A stretch of DNA of 64,000 bases from NCBI RefSeq assembly GCF_900188115.1, contig NZ_FZNW01000003.1:186001-250000 (forward strand), given 5' to 3'. Under the pieces are notes generated by a model. That model saw nothing but the letters and a program-made list of their open reading frames with translations, did not search any database and had not been told where the DNA came from. Of the stretch, positions 32,199 to 40,568 are shown piece after piece; position 1 is the first letter of the stretch, and each line of letters starts with the position of its first letter. This stretch comes from Haloechinothrix alba (GTDB lineage Bacteria; Actinomycetota; Actinomycetes; Mycobacteriales; Pseudonocardiaceae). The position numbers and the translations under genes are program-made.

Positions 32199-33041
32199 GT
32201 GAGTGGTCCGAGCGCGGTGGCGCATCGAGTGGGGCAGCTGCGCGAGCAGCTGGAGGCGGTACCCGACCTGAACCCGTCCGACACGGTGGACGCGCTGTTC
32301 ACCGAGCTGGTCGAGCTGTGCTGCTCGACGCCGCCCCGGGTCGCCGAGGCAGCCATGGCCGGGCTCGATCAGCACGCGAGCGCGCTGCAGAACCTGTGCG
32401 CGAGCGGCGAGTCCGCGCTCGAGGAGTACTGGGCCCGGCGCATCGCCGCGGCCACGGACCCGGAGGCGGAGCTCGCCCGCTTCCCGTACCTGAACAACTA
32501 CCGCGACCTGGTGCGGATGGAGCTCGGCATGGTAGCCGCGATGGGGGAGCCGCGGCCTGCGCGCGTCGCCGTGCTCGGTTCCGGGCCGCTTCCGCTGACG
32601 GGCCTGATACTCGCCGGCGAGTACGGCGCACGCGTCGTGCACGTCGACCGGGACGGTGACAGCCTCGCTTCGGGTGCTGCGGTGGCGAGCGCGCTCGACG
32701 TGCCAGGAGTGGGCACGGGGGTACGCGCCGACCTGGAGGATCCGGACTGTGTGGACACGCTCGTACAGGCCGGGGTGCACACCTGCGACGTCGTCGTGCT
32801 TGCCGCACTGGCCGGACAGGACGCGCGGGCCAAACGCGCCATCGGCGAGCGGCTCGGCGCGCTGCTGCCTGCCCACACACTGGTGCTCGTGCGGTCGGCC
32901 GTGCGGCTGCGCAGGCTGCTGTACCCGCAGGTACGGGCCGAGGACCTGACCGGGTTGCGCGTCGAGCTCGAGGTGCACCCCTACACCGACATCGTCAACT
33001 CGGTACTGGTCGCGCGCCCGGCGGGTGCGGGGACCGTGTGA
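32199..33041 (+). CDS. Nicotianamine-synthase-like protein
   Basis: A 280-residue enzyme of the NAS/CntL family, which transfers aminobutyrate units from S-adenosylmethionine to build nicotianamine-like metal chelators. Visible hallmarks are FPYLNNYRDLVRMEL, the SAM-binding VAVLGSGPLPLTGLILAGEYGA followed by VVHVDRD, and the C-terminal LYPQVRAEDLTGLRVELEVHPYTDIVNSVLVARP, all in the order seen in plant and archaeal NAS. The start is GTG with GGGAGGAG at 8 nt. The stop lies inside a GTGA overlap with the MFS gene. A Zur/Fur-type palindrome precedes it. No opine dehydrogenase (CntM) is found nearby, so the product may be nicotianamine-like itself or be completed elsewhere. Confidence 0.85.
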   Translation: MSGPSAVAHRVGQLREQLEAVPDLNPSDTVDALFTELVELCCSTPPRVAEAAMAGLDQHASALQNLCASGESALEEYWARRIAAATDPEAELARFPYLNNYRDLVRMELGMVAAMGEPRPARVAVLGSGPLPLTGLILAGEYGARVVHVDRDGDSLASGAAVASALDVPGVGTGVRADLEDPDCVDTLVQAGVHTCDVVVLAALAGQDARAKRAIGERLGALLPAHTLVLVRSAVRLRRLLYPQVRAEDLTGLRVELEVHPYTDIVNSVLVARPAGAGTV

Positions 33042-34348
33042 TCGCGACGCTGCGGCGGGTGCGCTCGCGCTGGTTCCGCCTCGCCGAGCTGGGCGAGCTG
33101 CCTGGTGTGGTGCGCCTGCTTGTGATCAGCCAGCTGGTGTTCAACATCGGTTTCTACCTCGTGGTGCCGTACCTGTTCGGGCACATGGCGGGCGACCTCG
33201 CGCTGGCGGGGTGGATGGTCGGGCTGGTGCTCGGATTGCGCACGTTCAGCCAGCAGGGACTGTTCTTCCTCGGCGGAGCGCTCGCCGACCGGTTCGGGCC
33301 GAAACCGATGGTCCTGCTCGGCTGCGCGCTGCGGGTGCTCGGTTTTCTCCTGCTCGGCCAGGCGGGATCGGCGCCGGGCATCGTCGTCGGTGCGTTGCTC
33401 ACCGGGGTCGCCGCGGCGCTGTTCTCCCCGGCCGTGGAGGCGCTGCTGGCCCGTGAGGCAGGCGCCCTCGACCGCTCGGGCGGGGCGCGCCGGTCGGATG
33501 TGTTCGCGCTGTTCGCGGTGGCCGGCGAACTGGGCGCGGTCGTCGGCCCGATGCTGGGCGCGTTGTTGCTGCTGGCCGACTTCACGGTGGTGTGCACCGT
33601 GGCGGCCGGGATCTTCGTGGCCGTCGCCCTGGCACACCTGCGGTGGTTGCCGGGCCACGGCGGCGCGCACGATCCGGAACCGATCCTGTTCGGGTGGCGT
33701 TCGGTGCTGGCCAACGGAACCTTCCTCGTGTTCGCAGCCGGCTATGCCGGCTACCTGGTCAGCTACAACCAGCTCTACCTCGCGCTGCCCGCGGAGCTGC
33801 GGCGTGCCACGGGTAGCGAGGCCGCGCTCGGCTGGCTGTTCGCGTTGTCGTCGGTGATGGTGGTGGCCGGCCAGCTTCCGGCGACGGCATGGGCACGCCG
33901 CAGGCTCGGGTCCGACCGCGGGATGGTGGTGGGTCTCCTCGGCATGGCGGCCGGGTTCCTGGTGGTCGCCGTCGTCGCGTTCTTCCCGCCTGCTGCCGGT
34001 CCGGTCGCCGTCGTGCCCGCGATCGCCATGGTCGTGCTGCTCACGCTCGGCCAGATGCTCGCGGTACCGTTCGCCAAGGACGTCGTTGCCCGGTTGGCGG
34101 CGGAGCGGCGCCTGGGTACCTACTTTGGACTCGTGCACTCGGTCGGCGGTGCCGCGGTGCTGGCCGGGAGCACGGTTACGGGGGCGCTGCTCGACGTGTC
34201 GGACTCGCCCGGACTCGGCTCCGCATCCGCCTGGATCGTGCTCACGGCCGTTCCGCTGGCCGGTGCGGCCGCGATGGGCGTGCTCGCCCGGAGAGGCGCG
34301 CTGTCACCTGCCCATCGAACCGCATCTGCTGACGGAGGTGACGGATAG
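33038..34348 (+). CDS. MFS transporter coupled to the NAS-like gene, probable metallophore exporter
   Basis: A 436-residue major facilitator with 12 hydrophobic segments. The loop 2-3 signature is LGGALADRFGPKPMVLLG, and RLAELGELPGVVRLLVISQLV leads into TM1. The GTG start at 33038 overlaps the stop of the NAS-like gene by 4 bp, so the two are translated together. In staphylopine and pseudopaline systems, an MFS protein (CntE type) exports the chelator; the same role here is inference from coupling. The C-terminal tail ends HRTASADGGDG. No importer genes (ABC) are adjacent. Confidence 0.88.
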   Translation: MIATLRRVRSRWFRLAELGELPGVVRLLVISQLVFNIGFYLVVPYLFGHMAGDLALAGWMVGLVLGLRTFSQQGLFFLGGALADRFGPKPMVLLGCALRVLGFLLLGQAGSAPGIVVGALLTGVAAALFSPAVEALLAREAGALDRSGGARRSDVFALFAVAGELGAVVGPMLGALLLLADFTVVCTVAAGIFVAVALAHLRWLPGHGGAHDPEPILFGWRSVLANGTFLVFAAGYAGYLVSYNQLYLALPAELRRATGSEAALGWLFALSSVMVVAGQLPATAWARRRLGSDRGMVVGLLGMAAGFLVVAVVAFFPPAAGPVAVVPAIAMVVLLTLGQMLAVPFAKDVVARLAAERRLGTYFGLVHSVGGAAVLAGSTVTGALLDVSDSPGLGSASAWIVLTAVPLAGAAAMGVLARRGALSPAHRTASADGGDG

Positions 34349-34589
34349 ACGAGCCGCACACGGTATACGGCGCTTCGCGGGGGCGGTGCCGGTCGCGCTG
34401 CTGACCACGGGCTGCTTCGGTGGACCGGGCCCGCCCACCCGAGCGCTGGTACGCGCCGGGTTCCGGTCCGGCCGTCAGGGACGTGCCCGGCGGTGCCGAG
34501 TCGCCCCTGACGGCGGTCGGTACCCTGTCAACTGAGCGCTTGCTTGGATCAGGGCCGGCGTGCGTGGATGTCGCGTCATGGGAGGCAGG

Positions 34590-35609
34590 ATGACTACGAG
34601 CTCGACGGCGTGGACCGAACCGGGAGCGCACGAGGTTGCTCCCGGCGTCTACCGGATGCCATTGCCGATGCCCAACGACGGCCTGCGCGCGGTCAACGTG
34701 TACGCGATCGAGGACGGTGACGGGGTGGTCCTCGTCGACGCCGGATGGGACGTGCCGGAGGCGCGTGAGGCACTCCGGTCGGCGCTGGCCTCGCTCGGCT
34801 ACGAGCTCGCCGACGTGCGTCGCATCCTCGCCACCCATGTGCATCGCGACCACTACACCCTCGGCGTCTCGCTGCGCAGGGAGTTCGGTATGCCGATCGC
34901 GCTGGGGGAGGGTGAGCGGCCGACTCTGCGGGCGATGTTGGACGAGGACACCGCCGGCCGGATGGGTGAACTGCGTCGATGGGGTGCGGAGGGACACCTC
35001 GCCGAGCTCGCCGCGAGCTACGATCCGGACGTCGTGCGCCGCAGCTTTGACTGGCCCGACGAGTGGATCGACGACGTGGTCGACATCGAGCTGAACAAGC
35101 GCGTCCTGCGCGCGGTACCGACCCCGGGTCATACCCGCGGGCACCTGGTGTTCTGCGACACCGGTTCCGGCTTGCTGTTCAGCGGCGACCACGTGCTGCC
35201 ACACATCACCCCGTCGATCGGTTTCGAGCCTGCGATGGCCAGCTCACCCCTCGGCGATTTCCTGCGCTCGCTGAGCAGGTTGCGCGACTATGCCGATATG
35301 CGCCTGTTGCCTGCGCACGGCCCGGTCGCCGACAGCGCGCACTCGCGGGTTGAGGAGTTGCTCGAGCACCACGACCGCCGGCTGGCCGACACGGCACGAG
35401 CGGTCTCGGATGGCGCGCGCACGGTTTACGAGACAGCGGGCATGCTCGGGTGGACCCGGCGTGCGCGGTCCTTCGCCGAGCTCGACGAGTTCAACCGGTT
35501 TCTCGCTGTGGCCGAGACGGCAGCACACCTGCGGCTGCTCGCCGAGCGTGGCCTGCTCGATGTGCGTTCCGTCGACGGCGTCGACCACTACTCGCCGGCT
35601 ACGCCCTGA
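34590..35609 (+). CDS. Metallo-beta-lactamase-fold hydrolase
   Basis: A 339-residue MBL-fold protein. The zinc motif is THVHRDHYT (HxHxDH), the second His lies in PTPGHTRGH, and the bridging Asp in LLFSGDHVLP. A C-terminal winged-helix-like domain follows (about 245-335, HHDRRLADTARAVSDGARTVYE, then FNRFLAVAETAAHLRLLAERG), as in thioesterase/lactonase-like members with a LACTB2-type C-terminus. The ATG at 34590 is preceded by GGAGG. Its 3' end overlaps the convergent fbiD-like gene by 11 bp. Substrate unknown. The 240 bp before it hold only a GC-rich hairpin (34472-34513). Confidence 0.9.
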   Translation: MTTSSTAWTEPGAHEVAPGVYRMPLPMPNDGLRAVNVYAIEDGDGVVLVDAGWDVPEAREALRSALASLGYELADVRRILATHVHRDHYTLGVSLRREFGMPIALGEGERPTLRAMLDEDTAGRMGELRRWGAEGHLAELAASYDPDVVRRSFDWPDEWIDDVVDIELNKRVLRAVPTPGHTRGHLVFCDTGSGLLFSGDHVLPHITPSIGFEPAMASSPLGDFLRSLSRLRDYADMRLLPAHGPVADSAHSRVEELLEHHDRRLADTARAVSDGARTVYETAGMLGWTRRARSFAELDEFNRFLAVAETAAHLRLLAERGLLDVRSVDGVDHYSPATP

Positions 35610-36264
35610 CCGCGCGGGGACGTTCCGGCGGGACCGCGGGGTCGGGGGCGACTCCGACGGTGGCCGCGCCGAGTCCCAGCTCGGTGGCGGCACCGAGGTC
35701 GTTGCTGGTGTCCACGTCACACCGCAGACCCGGCCACGGGCCCCACAGCGGGACGGCCCCGCTTGCCAGGTGTGCCGCCGCGGAGCTCGGTCCGAAACGT
35801 GGCTCGAGCGCCCCACCTTCGGCGCTGAGCAGCAGCGTCGTCCCGGTACCTTCCCTGTCGGGGCAGAACGCGCGAGCGCCCCGCGCGGCATGTACGGCAG
35901 CTGTGACCTCGACGGGGCGTAGCGCGGGCAGGTCAGCCAGCAGTGCCCCGACCCGCGTGCCGGGATACCGTTCGCGCAGGTGGCGCTCGCCGAGTTCGAG
36001 GGCGGCGTTGAGCCCGCCTGCGGAGGTGTCCGGCAGCGTCGACGCACCGAGCTCGCGACCCGCGGCCGTCACGTCGGGGTCCGGGGTGACTACCAGCACC
36101 TCTCGTACGGCCTCGGCCGCGAGGACGGCCGACACGGTATCGGTGATCAGGGCGAGCACGGTGCGCTGGTGTTCGGCGCGGTCGCCCGAGCCGAATGAGG
36201 CGAGCAGCCTGCTCTTGGCAAAGGGCAGACCCTTTACCGGTACGACGAGGTCCACTGTGCGCAT
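35599..36264 (-). CDS. fbiD: Phosphoenolpyruvate/2-phospho-L-lactate guanylyltransferase (F420 biosynthesis)
   Basis: A 221-residue CofC/FbiD-type nucleotidyltransferase: VDLVVPVKGLPFAKSRLLASF at the start (GTP and metal binding), VLVVTPDPDVTAAG, GLNAALELG and ALLADLPALRPVEVTAA (the DLPxL motif), then GTGTTLLLS and DVDTSNDL. It activates phosphoenolpyruvate (in actinomycetes) with GTP to make the F420 side chain precursor. It stands alone; other fbi genes are not in the window. An F420-type LLM oxidoreductase is present at 22.6 kb. The 3' end overlaps the MBL gene by 11 bp. Confidence 0.92.
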   Translation of the reverse strand: MRTVDLVVPVKGLPFAKSRLLASFGSGDRAEHQRTVLALITDTVSAVLAAEAVREVLVVTPDPDVTAAGRELGASTLPDTSAGGLNAALELGERHLRERYPGTRVGALLADLPALRPVEVTAAVHAARGARAFCPDREGTGTTLLLSAEGGALEPRFGPSSAAAHLASGAVPLWGPWPGLRCDVDTSNDLGAATELGLGAATVGVAPDPAVPPERPRAVRA

Positions 36265-36308
36265 CTCAGCCTGTGTCCGGGGTACTTACGTGTCAGGGCG
36301 GTTGGTCG

Positions 36309-36473
36309 ATGGGGTGGTTCCGCGACGTCCGATCGGCGGCCACCGGACTCAAGCATACTGCGAGTGCACAATCGACGGCTCTCGTGCGTGACGGGTTCGC
36401 CGCGCCCGTCAGCTCCGGCAAGGCGGGTGTCGATCGGCTGCTCGCGGGACTGCGTGGCGGAAACGACTGGTGA
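36309..36473 (+). CDS. Possible small protein, 54 aa
   Basis: The ORF begins MGWFRDVRSAATGLKHTASA and ends in GVDRLLAGLRGGNDW. Third codon positions are GC-rich as in real genes of this window, but there is no clear Shine-Dalgarno and I recognise no family. It lies between fbiD and the protease gene. It may be a genuine small protein or chance. Confidence 0.3.
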   Translation: MGWFRDVRSAATGLKHTASAQSTALVRDGFAAPVSSGKAGVDRLLAGLRGGNDW

Positions 36474-36645
36474 GGGAGACCACTCGGTGCGCCGCACGCC
36501 CACGGCCCCGCCCGCGTTCCCGTCCCCGGCAACGGTGACGTCGTGACCAACCGGTAATACGGGAACGTGTTTCACCGACGCGGTTCACCCGTTAGTGTGA
36601 TGTCCAACAGGGTTCGTGTGCCGGACAGACAAGGAATGTGTCGCC

Positions 36646-37377
36646 ATGACGAGACGGTTACTGCGTGTGGCAGCGCTCGCCGCTGGTTCCGCCTTGGCCG
36701 CGCTGGCGCTCGCGCCGGGCCAGGCCGTAGCGCAACAGGAAGTCATCCAGCCGGGTGCCTCGATCACCACCGGGGACGGCTACTGCACGCTGAACTGGAT
36801 ATACGACGGGACGGGAGACCAGGCAGGCAGTGTCTACGGCGGAACGGCGGCACACTGTGTCGACGGGGTCGGCCAACGCATCTCCCTGGCCACATCGAGC
36901 TTGGGAGAGGCGACCGTCGAGTTCGGTGAGGTCGCCTTCGTCGCCGACGAGCTGGACTACGCGTTCATCGAGATCGACACCGAGCACACCGATCTGGTCG
37001 ATCCGGCCATGCAGGGCCATCCGGCGATTCCCACCGGGGTGTCCACCACCGAGACCGCGCAGGTCGGGGATCTGATCCAGTTCTCGGGGCACGGAGTCGG
37101 CTTCCACCTGACCCCGATCACGCAGGAACAGCGCGTCGGCATCCTCGGATACAACGACGGCACGCAGCACTACGTCAACGGCGCGGTCAGCCCGGGAGAC
37201 TCCGGCGGGCCGGTCGCCGACCTCACCGACGGCAACAAGGCGCTGGGACTGGTGAACACGCTGGGTGCAGGCGTTGCCGAGCTGCCCTACGTCGGGGAAG
37301 GTGGCGTCTCGCTCGAGGGCATGTTCGCCGATGCGGCCGCGTCCGGCTTCACCGTGACGCTGCGTACCGTGGGCTGA
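36646..37377 (+). CDS. Secreted chymotrypsin-like (S1) serine protease
   Basis: A 243-residue protein with a signal peptide (MTRRLLRVAALAAGSALAAL, then cleavage after AVAQ). The catalytic triad is His in GTAAHC, Asp in ELDYAFIEID and Ser in SPGDSGGPV. One Cys pair is visible (GYCTLNW and AAHC), while streptogrisin-type enzymes have more. Short S1 proteases of this type are exported by actinomycetes for protein breakdown. The ATG at 36646 follows AAGGA at about 10 nt. It is in an isolated position with a plausible promoter upstream (TAGTGT at about 36593). Confidence 0.88.
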   Translation: MTRRLLRVAALAAGSALAALALAPGQAVAQQEVIQPGASITTGDGYCTLNWIYDGTGDQAGSVYGGTAAHCVDGVGQRISLATSSLGEATVEFGEVAFVADELDYAFIEIDTEHTDLVDPAMQGHPAIPTGVSTTETAQVGDLIQFSGHGVGFHLTPITQEQRVGILGYNDGTQHYVNGAVSPGDSGGPVADLTDGNKALGLVNTLGAGVAELPYVGEGGVSLEGMFADAAASGFTVTLRTVG

Positions 37378-37399
37378 CACCGGCGTGACCGGCCGCGCG

Positions 37400-38572
37400 T
37401 CACGAACCCGGCCGGATCACCCATCGCCCCGCGCGCATCACGCCCTCGACCCGAAGCGCGTCGTTCACGGCGACAAGGTCCGCCCGGTGGCCGGGCGCGA
37501 GGGAACCCGCGTCGGTGAGCCCGAGCGTGCGGGCAGGCGTCGACGACGCCGCGCGAACGGCCTGCCCCAGCGGGTAGCCGGTGGCCTCGACGAACCGCCG
37601 CACTGCTGCGTCGAGCGTCAGCGTGCTGCCTGCCAGCGAGCCGGTGGTGGCCAGCCGCGCCTGGCCGTGCCGGACGACGACGTCGAGCTCGCCGACGCGG
37701 TACCGACCGTCCGGCGCTCCCGCGGCGGCTATCGAGTCACTGACCAGCAGGACGCGATCGGTCCCCGCGACCAGTGCCGCGTGCCGCAGCATCGCGTCGT
37801 GCAGGTGATGACCATCGGCGATGAGCTCCACCCGGCAGCGACCGTCCTCGGTCAGGGCCACCGCAGGTCCGGGTTCCCTGTGGTGCGTCGAGCGCATGCC
37901 GTTGAACAGGTGCGTGCCGACCGTGGCGCCCGCATCGATGGCGCGCCGGGTGGTCGCGTACGTGGCGTCGGTGTGCCCGATGGCGGCCACCGCGCCGTGT
38001 CCGACGATGCGCCGCACGGCGTCGATGCCACCGTCGAGCTCGGGGGCGAGGGTCACCATGGAAATCGTTCCCCTGCCCGCGGTGAGTAGCCTTTCCACCT
38101 CCTCGGGCCGGGGAGGGCGGAGGTGCTCCGGAGCGTGCGCACCTCGGTGCCTCTCGCTCAGCCACGGGCCTTCGAGGTGCACACCGGACAGCAGGCCGTC
38201 GTCGACGAGGTCGGCGAGCGCGCGCACGGCACGCTCGAGGCTCTCCAGAGGGGCCGAGACCAGGCTGGCCACCGTGCTCGTCGTGCCGTGGCGCAAGTGG
38301 GTGCGCGCGGCGTTCGCTGCGGCGTCCGGGTCGCCGTCGGAATAGCTGAAGCCGCCCCCGCCGTGCGTGTGCGCGTCCACGAATCCGGGTAGGACTGTCA
38401 GTGCGGGCAGGTGAACGACAGGCGCCGGTACGGGTGGTTCGCCGGCGCCCACCTGCCGTACGCGGTCCCCGACGATGTGTACCCACCCGTGGTGATGGGA
38501 CTCCGTCGGCGTGGTGACCGTCCCGGCACGGAGTACGTGCCCGTCCGGCCGGGACGTCTGCTCGCTCACCAC
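37400..38572 (-). CDS. nagA: N-acetylglucosamine-6-phosphate deacetylase
   Basis: A 390-residue amidohydrolase: LPGFVDAHTHGGGGF (metal-binding HxH), GVHLEGPWLSERHRGAH (metal Glu), AIGHTDATYATTRRAIDAG (His), GTHLFNGMRSTHHREPG (His), and VLLVSDSIAAAG (catalytic Asp). It removes acetyl from GlcNAc-6-P in amino-sugar catabolism. The GTG start overlaps the end of the SIS-domain gene by 7 bp, so the two are coupled. The divergent GntR regulator at 39.76 kb is probably the regulator of this operon. Confidence 0.94.
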   Translation of the reverse strand: MVSEQTSRPDGHVLRAGTVTTPTESHHHGWVHIVGDRVRQVGAGEPPVPAPVVHLPALTVLPGFVDAHTHGGGGFSYSDGDPDAAANAARTHLRHGTTSTVASLVSAPLESLERAVRALADLVDDGLLSGVHLEGPWLSERHRGAHAPEHLRPPRPEEVERLLTAGRGTISMVTLAPELDGGIDAVRRIVGHGAVAAIGHTDATYATTRRAIDAGATVGTHLFNGMRSTHHREPGPAVALTEDGRCRVELIADGHHLHDAMLRHAALVAGTDRVLLVSDSIAAAGAPDGRYRVGELDVVVRHGQARLATTGSLAGSTLTLDAAVRRFVEATGYPLGQAVRAASSTPARTLGLTDAGSLAPGHRADLVAVNDALRVEGVMRAGRWVIRPGS

Positions 38573-39630
38573 GTCGAGGTCTCCTTGCGCAGGCCGCGTG
38601 GCGCGTCCGGGTCGTACCCGCGGGCGAGCGCCATGGTGTGCGCGAGCCGTTGCAGCGGGACGATCTGCAGGATCGGCAGGAGCTGCTCCTCGGTGCCCGC
38701 GGGCAGGGCGAGCACGCAGTCACCGCCTCCCGCCACGGACGGGTCGCCGAGTACGCACAGCTCGGCGCCGCGCTCATGGACGTTGTCGACGACCGGCCGC
38801 ATCGCCTGCCCGCCCGCGCCTTCCGGGATCACCGCGATGACGGGGCGGTCCTGGTCGATCATGGCCAGGGGGCCGTGCAGCAGATCGGCCCCGGAGAAGG
38901 CGTGCGCGGACAGGTACGCCGTCTCCATCAGTTTCAGCGCCGCTTCCCGTGCCGTGGCATAGGCATAGCCCCGCGCGGTCGTGACAAGGGTGCCCGCGAA
39001 CCGGAAACGGTCGGCCACGGACTGGACGTCCGGCTCGTCCAGCAGCGCTGCCGCCCGTTCCGGCAACGCGTGCGCGGCGTCCGTCGGCGCGCCCCGTACG
39101 TACGTGAGCAGGAGCCACAGGGTCAACAGGCTCGCAGTGTAGGTCTTGGTCGCCGCCACGGCCCGTTCGGTGCCGGCGCGCATGTCCAGGTGGAGCTGCG
39201 CCGTGGCGGCGAGGTCGGACTCGGCGTTGTTGGTTACCGCGAGCGTGGTCGCGCCCGCGCGCCCGGCTGCCGCCGTGGAGTCGACAAGATCAGGTGAGCC
39301 ACCGGACTGGCTGACCGCGATCCACAGGACCCCCGTCATGTCCGGACGCGCATCATAGGTGGTGAGCGTGGACGGAGAGGCCATCCCGGCCGGAAGCCCG
39401 AGCATGATCTCGACAAGGTACTTCGCGTACAGCGCGGCGTGGTCGCTGGTGCCGCGCGCGGCGAGCAACACGAACCGGGGGCGGCGCGTGACGATCGCGC
39501 TCGCGACCGTGCGCGCTCGGGCCGCGCCGCCGGACAGTATTCCCTCGAGGGTCCCGGGTTGCTCGCGGATCTCGGTCAGCATGAGCTCACCGCGCGGGTG
39601 CTCTCCGGAGGTGGCAGGGGGAGTGCTCAT
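38566..39630 (-). CDS. SIS-domain glucosamine-6-phosphate isomerase/deaminase-like protein
   Basis: A 354-residue protein with two SIS domains, like the isomerase half of GlmS but without the amidotransferase half. MLTEIREQPGTLEGILSGG at the N-terminus, LLAARGTSDHAALYAKY and AVSQSGGSPDLVDS (sugar-phosphate binding), AVAATKTYTASLLTLW and the C-terminal PRGLRKETSTW are typical of NagB-II/AgaS-type proteins. Together with NagA it would turn GlcNAc-6-P into fructose-6-P and ammonia. It is first in the two-gene minus-strand operon. Confidence 0.88.
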   Translation of the reverse strand: MSTPPATSGEHPRGELMLTEIREQPGTLEGILSGGAARARTVASAIVTRRPRFVLLAARGTSDHAALYAKYLVEIMLGLPAGMASPSTLTTYDARPDMTGVLWIAVSQSGGSPDLVDSTAAAGRAGATTLAVTNNAESDLAATAQLHLDMRAGTERAVAATKTYTASLLTLWLLLTYVRGAPTDAAHALPERAAALLDEPDVQSVADRFRFAGTLVTTARGYAYATAREAALKLMETAYLSAHAFSGADLLHGPLAMIDQDRPVIAVIPEGAGGQAMRPVVDNVHERGAELCVLGDPSVAGGGDCVLALPAGTEEQLLPILQIVPLQRLAHTMALARGYDPDAPRGLRKETSTW

Positions 39631-39718
39631 CGGCGACCTCGTGGTTGTGGTGTGCGCGTGACGGTGTGCTGCCCCGTACGGCGAGTCCCGCGGTTGGTTG
39701 ACGCCGGACGGCCTCTAT

Positions 39719-39754
39719 TGTACCAATGGTACATTATTTGATACCGGAGGTACA
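39719..39754. promoter_or_regulatory. Twin operators, 21 bp apart, upstream of the GntR regulator
   Basis: TGTACC-AAT-GGTACA (39719-39733) is a perfect 6-3-6 palindrome. A second site GATACC-GGA-GGTACA (39740-39754) matches it in 4 of 6 left-arm and all right-arm positions and includes the Shine-Dalgarno of the GntR gene. Centre-to-centre distance is 21 bp, two helical turns. Autoregulation and control of the divergent nagA operon are inferred. Confidence 0.72.
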
Positions 39755-39755
39755 T

Positions 39756-40496
39756 ATGCGAGTGGCGCAGGTACGCGACGTCCTGACGGACCTCGTCGAC
39801 GAGATGCGGCCGGGAGACCCCCTTCCTGCCGAGCGGGAGCTGGCCGCGCGCGTCGGGGTGTCGCGCATGACCCTGCGCAAGGCCGTGGACGAGCTGGTGA
39901 CGGCGGGCCGCGTAGTGCGCAGGCACGGCGCCGGATCGTTCGTCGCCGCCACGAAGGTGACACAGCCGTTGACCGCGAGCTCGTTCACCGAGGACATGCT
40001 GGCTCGTGGCCACGTACCCGGATCCCGCACGCTCGACACCACGACCTGCTCGGCCGGGGCGGTGCTCGGGCGGCGGCTCGAGGTCTCCCCGGAGGCCGAG
40101 GTGCTGCGGGTGCGGCGGCTACGCCTGGCGGACGGGGCGCCCATGGCCATCGAGGACCTGCACGTGCCGGCCGCACTCGTTCCGGGGCTGCACGGCACGG
40201 ATCTGGCCGATCACTCGTTCTACGCGTTCCTGGAACAGCGCTTCGGGGTGCGTGTGGTCACCGGATCGCAAGCCCTTGAACCCACGGTGACCGACCCGGA
40301 GGAGTCGGAGTTGCTCGGTGTGCCGGTGCACACGCCCGCGTTCCTGTTCGAGCGAACGTCCCGGGACGAGCATGGGACGGTCGTCGAGTTCGTGCGCTCG
40401 ATCTACCGTGGCGATCGCTACCGCATCGTCGCCGAGATCCATGCCGGGCGGCCGGCACCGACACCGGCTACGGGTGGAACGGCAGGTGGCGGATGA
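39756..40496 (+). CDS. GntR/HutC-family transcriptional regulator
   Basis: A 246-residue protein with an N-terminal winged helix (PGDPLPAERELAARVGVSRMTLRKAVDELV, about 22-52, then GRVVRRHGAGSFVA) and a UTRA ligand-binding domain (SFTEDMLARGHVPGSRTL, then EVLRVRRLRLADGAPMAIEDLHVP, FLFERTSRDEHG). The family includes the amino-sugar regulators DasR and NagR. Upstream are two palindromic sites, one overlapping its Shine-Dalgarno; these do not match the DasR consensus. The ATG at 39756 is preceded by GGAGG. Divergent from the nagA operon. Confidence 0.92.
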   Translation: MRVAQVRDVLTDLVDEMRPGDPLPAERELAARVGVSRMTLRKAVDELVTAGRVVRRHGAGSFVAATKVTQPLTASSFTEDMLARGHVPGSRTLDTTTCSAGAVLGRRLEVSPEAEVLRVRRLRLADGAPMAIEDLHVPAALVPGLHGTDLADHSFYAFLEQRFGVRVVTGSQALEPTVTDPEESELLGVPVHTPAFLFERTSRDEHGTVVEFVRSIYRGDRYRIVAEIHAGRPAPTPATGGTAGGG

Positions 40497-40568
40497 CGGA
40501 TCCCGCTGCCTGCGGGCAGTGGCCGACACCGCCGAAGGCGCGGCAGGCGGGTCTGGCAGACTCTCGTC

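Noticed and set aside
34472..34513. Hairpin (CCGTCAGGG and CCCTGACGG) as terminator of the NAS/MFS operon
   Set aside because: The loop is 24 nt and no T-tract follows; it may be chance in GC-rich DNA.
34339..34535. Possible short lipoprotein after the MFS gene
   Set aside because: The Cys-containing stretch (VALLTTGC) does not match a lipobox, the Shine-Dalgarno touches the start codon, and the rest is Arg/Pro/Gly-rich.
36300..36480. Read-through UGA (selenocysteine) gene, prompted by selD
   Set aside because: No recognisable selenoprotein motif around any in-frame TGA, and the fbiD and protease genes are complete without it.
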